From: Cyclostephanos tholiformis
Lineage: Eukaryota > Bacillariophyta > Thalassiosirophyceae > Thalassiosirales > Thalassiosiraceae
Direction of reading: 5' to 3'
Length of the DNA: 12,924 nucleotides
Assembly (NCBI GenBank): GCA_036939975.1
Contig: JALLPB010000791.1
Location: forward strand, 1 to 12,924
The notes under the pieces are model-generated. The model was given only the letters and a program-made list of their open reading frames with translations. It was not told the DNA's origin and made no database searches. Below, in pieces: positions 1-6,780 of this stretch; positions within the stretch are counted from its first letter, which is position 1; every line of letters begins with the position of its first letter. The position numbers and the translations under genes were made by a program.

Positions 1-1
1 A

Positions 2-615
2 CACCGACGTGTTGTGCCGACACGTCACGACATGTCGGCGACATTTCCAGCTAAGCGGAAGATGCAGTCAAGGATGGAGGTCAGGGTGGCTGACAAGGAT
101 AAGAACAATGAATCAGACTGCGATGAGGATATTTCCATCAAGCCAGCAGTCCTCAATAAGCATGGGGGATGTAGCATTTGCAATGTAAGTTTCACAAATC
201 TTGATCTTGGAAATCTGGTCCAGATGACCCTATTGAGTTACTGCCATTCGACTGCCACTTCAACCCCGAGTGGATAATTAAGATGTGGCTTGCAGTTGGG
301 TTTATGCCGATGATGGGGAATGCAGCCAAATATCCAAAGGTAAGATATGAGTTGGGGGAGGGGGGTGCACCGCCGGATGCAGTGATAAGAATGTCAGCAC
401 TGCACAAATCATATTAAAAGGTGGGCATGGATTTGATGGGCATTGGTTTAAATGGGGCCATGTTCGACATAGAATTTCCGAAAGTGAAGGTGGCTCCAGT
501 CTTTGTTGATGATGAGGAAAAGATAAAGCACATTGTGGAAAATTGTTTGATCAACAAGGCCGGGGGGTTGTATAAGACCACTGATTCTCTCATGATGGTT
601 ACAAATATTGTGTAA
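2..615 (+). CDS. 3' end of an unrecognised spliced gene (partial, possibly a pseudogene)
   Basis: Function not recognised. One frame is open from the window edge to about 184 (residues include KHGGCSICN) and meets a good donor, GTAAGT, at 185. A second frame reads as protein-like sequence up to 339 (WIIKMWLAVGFMPMMGN), followed by AAG|GTAAGA. Removing 340-420 (81 nt, ending AAAAG) deletes the only in-frame stop of that stretch (415-417) and joins it in phase to 421-615, which ends in TAA. That intron size matches those of the helicase gene in this window. The acceptor of the first intron is uncertain: 237, 270 or 282 all restore the frame, none with an ideal CAG. Frame 1 also looks protein-like from about 220 (DDPIELLPFDCHF), which would suit a frameshifted pseudogene instead. 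The 5' part lies outside the window. The last exon encodes a small acidic/hydrophobic segment with no motif I know. Confidence 0.4.
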
Positions 616-1298
616 AATGTCTTGCATTCCTATAATGATGATGATGACAAAAATGTGGTCAATGGTTACGAAGACCATGTTACCTAGCAACAAAAATGTA
701 TTGCAATGAGGGCATGCTATCTAACGACTTGAATTAGTACAATTCTACATTTCAGCACTGTCATGGACAGCACGTGTTAAGGTGGATAGATTTTGTCTTT
801 GTCTATATGAATTTAGCAAACCAGATGTAGAAATTCAATTGTCCCAACTTATGCTTAAATAGCCCACTGGCTAGAGGCAGGGATGATATGTGATGGTGAG
901 CACCTTTGGACTAAATCATCCCTACGAGCATGGTTGTAACACCCATATTAAATATAGCTAAAGCGATTTCCTCCAATGTTTAATCATAAGTTTGCAGTAC
1001 GATGCCGCTCACCTCTTGCAATCATCACTAGGTTGGCACTGATCATCCTAATCATATCCTCAACCTCATCGTCTAATGTAAAGCATCAAAGAGAAGAATG
1101 AAACCCAGACCACGGCCACTCAATTGGTACAAATAAATCAGAAACAATGGACGTAGTAGTTGATGAATGAACATTTCAAAGAGATTTGACTCTTCAAACT
1201 TCCTAGAAGGACATTAAAAGTTTCATTCGCATCTTTCTTTGATAAAATAGAACACTGTTTCTTACTTTATTCGTCACTGGATACTGCTACCAAACCAC
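616..1298. other. AT-richer intergenic region, no gene seen
   Basis: No reading frame here has domain-like sequence, and no tRNA-like cloverleaf was recognised. The 3' flank of eIF5B lies at the right end. An 8-nt inverted repeat (GGGATGAT at 880-887, ATCATCCC at 915-922) encloses GGTG-AG-CACC (895-904), but nothing else suggests a structured RNA. Base composition is visibly more AT-rich than the 3-6 kb part of the window. Confidence 0.6.
1266..1271 (-). terminator. Candidate poly(A) signal AATAAA for eIF5B
   Basis: On the minus strand AATAAA lies about 28 nt beyond the eIF5B stop codon (1301-1299). This suits a very short 3' UTR in a compact genome. The hexamer is seen directly; its use as a signal is inferred, and diatoms do not strictly require it. 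Confidence 0.35.
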
Positions 1299-4200
1299 TT
1301 AAATGATATTAAAGACCTTCTTAAGCTTGACCACAAGGCGCCAGTCATCGTCCTCAAGTTTTTCTTTGAAGTGGGATTTCAGTGCATCGATGGACGCCCT
1401 AGAAAGAGTTGAGTATAGGCTGTGACTTGAATCAAATTGCCGTCCATAGGTGATGGTCGGGTTATGCTCATTCACGATTTTTATTGCAACAGATGTGCCC
1501 TTCTTGGCTGTGTCCTGTTCCCTTCCATTTTGCTCAATGGATGTTACGATGCCAATGTGGAGACCACCCAATGATGGAACACACAGGGGGGTGCCCACTT
1601 TAAGAATCCCATCCACAACTTCCACACCCATAATTATCGGGTCTTTTTGGTTGAATATGTGCTGTGGTAAGATTTTGCAAATGCTCGGGAACACAGCTAC
1701 AGCGGCGGCGTCCTCCCGTCGTTTCACCGTGAGTTCCTCCATGAACCGTGTGAATTGATCGAAGAGATGGTATATGATATCGGCTGTGAATATCCGAACA
1801 TTGACTTCCTCCGCATGCTCCCGAGCCTCACGAGGTACAGGAACGTCAAACGCCAAAATAGTGGCATACTCCGGACATCCCTTTTCGTTCATGATTGATA
1901 TCTTGGTAACGTCGCGCTTGTGGATGGTACCAATACCTATGGCGCTCACGGGTATAGGCGGCTTGGTATCTTCCCTTAGAAACTGTAGCAAAGCCTCAAG
2001 TGCGCCCAGAGTTGACGCTTGGACCATCACGCCTTTCTTGTCCGTGCTTAACTTCTCCTGCAATTTCGTGAGGTCAGACATGACCTCCGCCTTGATATCC
2101 TCCACCTCGTCATCGGGCCCGACAACCAAGACAGGCGTTCCGGCCATTACCTTTTCCAACCCATTCCCAATCACCTTCACTCCCAACGCCCCCTTGATTT
2201 CCTTGTGGTGAATGTATTCTGACTTAATGCGCATTTCGCGACTTGGCGGGGGGGTCAAGAGGCCACGAATTTCGGTCACGATGGGTCCGTCGAGAGTGCA
2301 AAACACTGCCTTATCGCCCTCCCTTAAATATCCGTTCACCACCAACAGATCGACGGTCATGCCCAACCCGTCGATCGCCTTCACCTCCAAAACCGTACAT
2401 TGCAAATTAGCGCACCACATGAGTCTCCTCCACAACTTCCTCTGCGAAATTTGGCACAACAGCAGCAAAATGTCCTGGACACCTTCCCCGGTAATGGCGG
2501 AAGTTGGGACGAGCGGCACAAAGTCGGAATTCTCCCAATCCTCTTCGCCCATCTCCCAGTAAATGTTCGAATTTACGCCCTGCTCTTGCAGCTGCAACTT
2601 AGCGTCACTCGCCCTGGTTCGAAATTCCTGGATGGTGCCCTCCGGCTGCACCTTCAGGGCGTCACGTATGGGTGAATCCTTGCAGGTCTTCCAATCGTAA
2701 CACCTATCGACCTTGTTTAACGCCACGACGAAGGGCGTGCCGCGATTGCGCAGCATGTGCAGGCTCTCGATTGTCTGCTGTTCCAATCCATGCATGAGAT
2801 CGACCACGAGTATGGCCACGTCGCAGAGCGAGCTGCCCCTGGATCGCAAGTTTGTGAACGACTCGTGACCGGGCGTGTCGATAACGAGCATCCCCGGCAG
2901 TGTCAAATCGAACTTTTCAGTCTCATTCAGCCTTGCGGTCTGAGCGAGTAGGGTCTTCTTCTCGAAGTAGGTCGCCCCAATCTGCTGCGTGATCCCCCCT
3001 GCCTCCCCCTCCTGGACGTTCGTCTTGCGAATCTTGTCGAGGAGCTTCGTCTTGCCTGTATCCACGTGTCCCATGATGACTACGACAGGACACCGCAGAT
3101 CGTCGCGCGTGCGAGCCGCCAAATTTGCCTCCTCCTGCGCAAGTCGTCTCTTCTTCCCCTCCTCGCGCTTCTGGGCCAGGAGAAGCTCCCTGCGCGCCAT
3201 CTCCTCCTCCTGGGCCCTCATTTCGGCCAAAGCGATGGCCTGGATGCGTTCCCTCTCGGCGCGTTCCTTCCCGAGACGGGCAAGGCGTTCCAGTTCCTTG
3301 CGTTTCTCCTTCTCGATCAGGTCCTCGTCATCGTCATGGTCTGAATCGCCGCCGGATGAATTCGCCTGCATGAGGCGCTTTTCAAGCGCGTCCATGGCTG
3401 GACCGGAGGCGTCGGAGTCGGCATCCCAATCGTCGCCTGAGTCAGAGCCCTCGTCCTTAGATCCGTCGTCGTTATCATTGTCTTCCTTTCCCTTATCCCG
3501 CCCCGCCGATGGACCATCCCCTTCCTTAGCCTCGCTCGCCTTCTCCTCCTCTGATGCCTTCTTTTCGGCCTCATCCTCATCCTTCTCCTTCTTCTCCTCC
3601 TCTTTGTAATCGTCACCATCATCATTGTCGTCGTCGTCGTCGTCGTCGTAGTCCACTTCCTTCTCCCGAGCCTTACTCTTCTTTTTATTGCCGTAGTCCG
3701 GCCTTTGCTGTCGTTGTCCCGCCGTCGTCCCCCCCGATGGCACCTCCATCCCCGCGGCCCTCATCGCCTCGAGTCGCTGCTGCGCCATCGCCGCCTGCTG
3801 CTTCTGCTTCTTCGTCATGTACGTCCCCTCGCGTTTCTGGCGGTCCCTCTTCTCCTTCTCCTTCAGCCTCTTGCGTTCCTTCTCGAGCCTGATCCTCTCC
3901 TCCTCCTCGGCCTCGCGTCTCATGATCTCCTCGACGCGCAGACGCTCGGCCTCCTCGAGCGCGCGCACTCGCTCCTCCTCCTCGCGCTGGAGCCTCATCC
4001 TCTCTGCGATGAGTCTGCCCTTCGCGGAGATCTTATCGTTCTTGGTCGGGGGGACGGCGGGGGTCGTCGGGACATCGTCGTCCCCCCCCTCTCCTCCTCC
4101 GCCACCCCCGGCCTTCTTCTTCTTTTTCTTCTTCTTCTTGTCGGCCGCACCGCCCCCGTCGGATATTCCCTGGGCGGCGAGGAAGGCCGCGGCGGCGTCC

Positions 4201-4394
4201 ACGCCGGCGTCGGTTCCAACCTTCCCCCCTCCCCCTACCACCCCGACGGGAACGATCTCGATGACGTCCTTGGGAGGAGGATCGACGACGGCCGCTGCTG
4301 CCACCGCCTCATTGATAACGTTCCAATCGTCGTCATCGTCGGCGGCGGATGCGGACTGCTGCTTCTGTTTGCCTCCCCCCTTTTTCTTCGGCAT
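1299..4394 (-). CDS. eIF5B: Eukaryotic translation initiation factor 5B (eIF5B), cytosolic GTPase
   Basis: A 1031-residue, intronless protein. eIF5B is the IF2-like GTPase that, with eIF1A, promotes 60S subunit joining. The start is the first ATG of the frame (4394), giving MPKKKGGGKQ, like other eIF5B N-termini; the frame is open further up only from a GTG. Residues 1 to about 430 are the usual low-complexity region: nine lysines (about 86-94), glycine runs, basic/acidic coiled-coil stretches and Asp/Glu tracts. The GTPase domain follows with G1 GHVDTGKT (442-449), G2 GGITQQIGAT (from about 466), G3 DTPGH (506-510), G4 NKVD (560-563) and G5 SAITGEG (632-638). Domain II carries DGPIVTEIRGLL, domain III VQASTLGALEALL, and domain IV ends in WRLVVKLKKVFNII, the conserved C-terminus that contacts eIF1A. 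No key residue is missing. It is divergently transcribed from the RNase Z gene. Length is in the family's usual range. Confidence 0.97.
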   Translation of the reverse strand: MPKKKGGGKQKQQSASAADDDDDWNVINEAVAAAAVVDPPPKDVIEIVPVGVVGGGGKVGTDAGVDAAAAFLAAQGISDGGGAADKKKKKKKKKAGGGGGGEGGDDDVPTTPAVPPTKNDKISAKGRLIAERMRLQREEEERVRALEEAERLRVEEIMRREAEEEERIRLEKERKRLKEKEKRDRQKREGTYMTKKQKQQAAMAQQRLEAMRAAGMEVPSGGTTAGQRQQRPDYGNKKKSKAREKEVDYDDDDDDDNDDGDDYKEEEKKEKDEDEAEKKASEEEKASEAKEGDGPSAGRDKGKEDNDNDDGSKDEGSDSGDDWDADSDASGPAMDALEKRLMQANSSGGDSDHDDDEDLIEKEKRKELERLARLGKERAERERIQAIALAEMRAQEEEMARRELLLAQKREEGKKRRLAQEEANLAARTRDDLRCPVVVIMGHVDTGKTKLLDKIRKTNVQEGEAGGITQQIGATYFEKKTLLAQTARLNETEKFDLTLPGMLVIDTPGHESFTNLRSRGSSLCDVAILVVDLMHGLEQQTIESLHMLRNRGTPFVVALNKVDRCYDWKTCKDSPIRDALKVQPEGTIQEFRTRASDAKLQLQEQGVNSNIYWEMGEEDWENSDFVPLVPTSAITGEGVQDILLLLCQISQRKLWRRLMWCANLQCTVLEVKAIDGLGMTVDLLVVNGYLREGDKAVFCTLDGPIVTEIRGLLTPPPSREMRIKSEYIHHKEIKGALGVKVIGNGLEKVMAGTPVLVVGPDDEVEDIKAEVMSDLTKLQEKLSTDKKGVMVQASTLGALEALLQFLREDTKPPIPVSAIGIGTIHKRDVTKISIMNEKGCPEYATILAFDVPVPREAREHAEEVNVRIFTADIIYHLFDQFTRFMEELTVKRREDAAAVAVFPSICKILPQHIFNQKDPIIMGVEVVDGILKVGTPLCVPSLGGLHIGIVTSIEQNGREQDTAKKGTSVAIKIVNEHNPTITYGRQFDSSHSLYSTLSRASIDALKSHFKEKLEDDDWRLVVKLKKVFNII
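3627..3647 (+). repeat. (GTC)7 trinucleotide repeat inside the eIF5B coding sequence
   Basis: Seven perfect GTC units on the plus strand encode an Asp run in the eIF5B N-terminal acidic region. A related CTT-rich tract at about 4113-4139 encodes the nine-lysine run. Both keep the reading frame whatever the copy number, so length polymorphism would be tolerated. Confidence 0.8.
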
Positions 4395-4752
4395 GATGAT
4401 GGTGGGTGATACGAACGGCACGAGATAATATAAATTTGAAACAACCCCCGCCCCCGTTGTCTTTGAACACTTGGAACCCGAAAAAAAATGGGAGATTTTT
4501 TAGCGGTACGATACGATACTTATCGTATGTATTTTACTCAGAGTGACGTCTCTCCAGCGGGCGGCCGCGGGGGATACAGTCGAAGAGGCGTACGGCCAGA
4601 CGAACGCGCCAATTCTCGTCCCCCCTGCCTCCCGTCCCCGCCGCGCACCGCGCCGCCAACCGGCCCAGGCCGGATCGGAGCACGAGGGTGTCACATCTCT
4701 ATATCGCCTCGCGCCTCGGTGGTGGTACGTAGTCATTCCTCCGCGACGATCC
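4395..4752. promoter_or_regulatory. Divergent promoter between eIF5B and plastid RNase Z
   Basis: Only 358 nt separate the two start codons, so both 5' UTRs and both promoters must lie here. Visible elements: an AT-rich ATAATATAAATTT (about 4426-4438), which on the minus strand could serve eIF5B; a perfect 8-nt inverted repeat, ATACGATA-CT-TATCGTAT (4511-4528); and TGACGTC (4544-4550), seven of eight bases of the palindromic CRE/bZIP site. In the diatom Phaeodactylum, TGACGT-type elements mediate CO2/cAMP responses, but a role here is inference. Out-of-frame ATGs at 4488 and 4527 would precede the RNase Z start if its transcript begins upstream of them. Confidence 0.55.
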
Positions 4753-6687
4753 ATGATGTCATCCGCCCTATCGTCCCTCGCGTTCTCCCTATCGCTAGCG
4801 CCCCTCGTGGGCCGATCGGCGGTACTCGGATTCTCCCCCCCCCGTCGACATCGGCCCCGACAGTGGCGGCCGTGTCCCTCCCCCCGTCCGCTACCGACGA
4901 CGACGACGACGACGCTCGCGCGATGCTCAATCCTCGCCGGCGACCCCCCCGCCGACGACCGCGTGACGACGACGACGGCGACGACGACGAGGATGCGCCC
5001 CTTGGACGAAGAATTGGAGCGGTCGCTCCACCACCTGGCATCGACGACCCTAGCCCTACTATCCGGTAACGAGGAGGCGGCATCGTCGCTGTCGGGCGGA
5101 GCCGCGAATAAGAGGGACGTCGTATCGAGAGTATTCCGCGCGTACGACGTATGCGAGAGCGGAACGCTTAGCGCCATGGAGGCTAAAGCATTATTCGTCG
5201 ACCTCGCTAGGAGCATGGTGATCGAGCTGTCGAGGGGAGGGGGGGGGATCGTGGGAGACGTCGATTCGGCGGCTAGGGCGCACGCCAAGCGCGTGCTCGC
5301 GGACGACGAGTCGGGTAATACCATCGATCGAGTCGCGGGGAAGTTGCTGTTAATGGCGGACGAGGACGGCGATGGACTTATTAATCTTAGAGACCTCGCG
5401 GAATTGTTCGAGACGGTGTTCGAGGCGAATATGGGAACGATGGAGGGGGGGGACGAAGGGGGGGATCGATCCGACCAGCAGAATTACAACGCCGCCGCGA
5501 CGATTACGAATACGACCACGACGGCAGCGAAACGACGCGGGACCGCCGGGGGAAAATTTCCCCAGCCATTACGGGCGCTCGCTGGGTCGTTGCAATTGCT
5601 CCCGCCACGAGAGCGGGCCAACGCGACAGACGCTGCCGATCGTACCGCAATGTGGAACGTGGGCGTTCCGGGCGACGATCACACCCTCCGTCGGGTGATG
5701 TTAGAAGATGGCGACGACGATGACGATGGAGCGACGAAGACGACCGGCGTCGGTGATGGCACCTCGAATATGTCGACGAAAGACCGACGTAGGAGGAGGA
5801 CGTCCAACTCTTTATCCCTGATCGGTCTAGGCCGATCCGCGGACGCGTCGGCGTACTTCATTCCCGAGTTGGGCATCGCCCTCGATGCCGGTCTGCATGT
5901 ATCATCCCTCGAACCGAGGACGGTGCTACTAACGCACGGCCATCGGGATCACATCGGCGCCCTCCCGGTCCACGCAAGCCGAGGCGCGCTATTGCTCGTG
6001 CCGGAACCGATAACGGACCTCGTTTACCAATTCCTCGTGGCGGAGGCTAGGCTGAATTACGGCGATGCGAGTCAGACGACGGAAATGACAATGAATGCGA
6101 TTGGCGGATTCGACCTCGTGAGCGTATCCGACGGGTCCAGGATAATGCTCCCGAGGGACAACTACGCCGGCAGTCCCACTCCGATTGGAGTGAAGGTCAT
6201 ATCCGCGCCCCATAAGTTGGGAGTGCCGTCGGTCTCGTACGGTATATTCAGGCAAAAGCAGCGGCTTAAGGAGGAATATCGCGGTATGAGCAAGAGCCAA
6301 CTGGGAGCGTTATTACGTGCAAAGAGGGATGGCGCTGGCGGCGATGAAGAAGTTTCGTTGACGGAAAATTACGACGAGGGGATATTATTCTACACTGGGG
6401 ACACGCAAATCACTCTACTGCGAGAACGTTGGCGGGAGGTATGCCCGGCCTATAAGTATATCATACACGAAGTTACCTTTTTGGGTCCGCCGAGCTCTGA
6501 GCTAGACAGCAGCGTACGAAGGAAGGGACATACACATTATGCGCAGCTCCACCCCTGGATTTGCGCTTTCCCTGAGACGGTCTTCATCTGTGTACATTGG
6601 TCTTTACGATATGATAAACAAGAAGTGATTGATTTCTTCGAAAATAATTATGGTGGCGTCCCGACTAATGTGGTGCTATGGCTGTGA
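4753..6687 (+). CDS. Plastid-targeted plant-type short RNase Z with N-terminal EF-hand pair
   Basis: 644 residues from the first in-frame ATG (4753; a second ATG follows at once). Residues 1-26 are a signal peptide with a hydrophobic core ending AVLG; Phe27-Ser-Pro-Pro and an Arg/Pro/Thr-rich basic stretch follow, the pattern of diatom plastid import. EF-hand loops: 132-143 (DVCESGTLSAME, Cys at position 3) and 203-214 (DEDGDGLINLRD, canonical except Asp at position 12). After an acidic, disordered linker, a metallo-beta-lactamase fold starts near 355: HGHRDH (395-400), SAPH (His487), GDT (Asp550), KGHTHY (593-595) and VHWSLRY (His615). LKEEYRGMS and HEVTFL match plant TRZ1/TRZ2 closely, so the role is probably endonucleolytic removal of plastid tRNA 3' trailers. 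Plant short RNase Z is about 280-350 residues; the excess is the N-terminal half. Other MBL hydrolases are less likely given these motifs. The EF-hand role is unknown. Confidence 0.85.
   Translation: MMSSALSSLAFSLSLAPLVGRSAVLGFSPPRRHRPRQWRPCPSPRPLPTTTTTTLARCSILAGDPPADDRVTTTTATTTRMRPLDEELERSLHHLASTTLALLSGNEEAASSLSGGAANKRDVVSRVFRAYDVCESGTLSAMEAKALFVDLARSMVIELSRGGGGIVGDVDSAARAHAKRVLADDESGNTIDRVAGKLLLMADEDGDGLINLRDLAELFETVFEANMGTMEGGDEGGDRSDQQNYNAAATITNTTTTAAKRRGTAGGKFPQPLRALAGSLQLLPPRERANATDAADRTAMWNVGVPGDDHTLRRVMLEDGDDDDDGATKTTGVGDGTSNMSTKDRRRRRTSNSLSLIGLGRSADASAYFIPELGIALDAGLHVSSLEPRTVLLTHGHRDHIGALPVHASRGALLLVPEPITDLVYQFLVAEARLNYGDASQTTEMTMNAIGGFDLVSVSDGSRIMLPRDNYAGSPTPIGVKVISAPHKLGVPSVSYGIFRQKQRLKEEYRGMSKSQLGALLRAKRDGAGGDEEVSLTENYDEGILFYTGDTQITLLRERWREVCPAYKYIIHEVTFLGPPSSELDSSVRRKGHTHYAQLHPWICAFPETVFICVHWSLRYDKQEVIDFFENNYGGVPTNVVLWL
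4895..4991 (+). repeat. Two ACG/CGA trinucleotide tracts in the RNase Z transit-peptide region
   Basis: 4895-4914 is an uninterrupted ACG tract read as six threonines. 4965-4991 is an interrupted ACG/GCG tract, also read mainly as threonine. The same repeat class is read as aspartate in eIF5B. Both tracts lie in the presumed transit peptide or linker, where sequence is under little constraint. Confidence 0.7.
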
Positions 6688-6780
6688 TGTACATACATCG
6701 TCATTGAGCCACATAGTCGCTATACCTACAACGCTTTATGATTGACTAAATATTTGACAGGATCGGTGATGCATCACAAC
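6688..6780. terminator. Short convergent 3' region between RNase Z and PPR genes
   Basis: Just 93 nt separate the two stop codons, so the 3' UTRs probably overlap. Each stop is next to a small palindrome: GATGTA-CA-TACATC (6686-6699) at the RNase Z stop, and GTGATGCATCAC (6766-6777), a perfect 12-mer, 3 nt past the PPR stop. No AATAAA hexamer was found on either strand. Function as transcript ends is inference. Confidence 0.35.

Noticed and set aside
880..922. Possible structured RNA from an 8-nt inverted repeat
   Set aside because: Stem short, loop 27 nt, inner stem closed by a 2-nt loop; no conserved RNA family features. Treated as chance.
4395..4421. Nine-residue N-terminal extension of eIF5B
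   Set aside because: It would start at a GTG. The first ATG at 4394 gives the family-typical MPKKK start.
3705..4428. Long plus-strand reading frames opposite the eIF5B N-terminus (234 and 203 codons)
   Set aside because: They are Leu/Ser/Pro-rich antisense reads of the Glu/Lys/Arg-rich low-complexity region and have no domain content. eIF5B on the other strand is certain.
4488..5069. 193-codon plus-strand frame starting at the first ATG after the divergent promoter
   Set aside because: It overlaps the RNase Z presequence in another frame and is Arg/Pro/Asp low-complexity sequence from GC-rich trinucleotide tracts. At most it is an upstream overlapping ORF.
4500..5324. 274-codon minus-strand frame opposite the RNase Z 5' part
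   Set aside because: Composition is typical of an antisense read of GC-rich sequence with CGA/ACG repeats; no recognisable motif.
5302..5337. Third EF-hand loop (residues 184-195, DDESGNTID...)
   Set aside because: Lacks the ligand pattern at positions 3, 5 and 12 and the loop glycine is in the wrong place; only two loops were kept.
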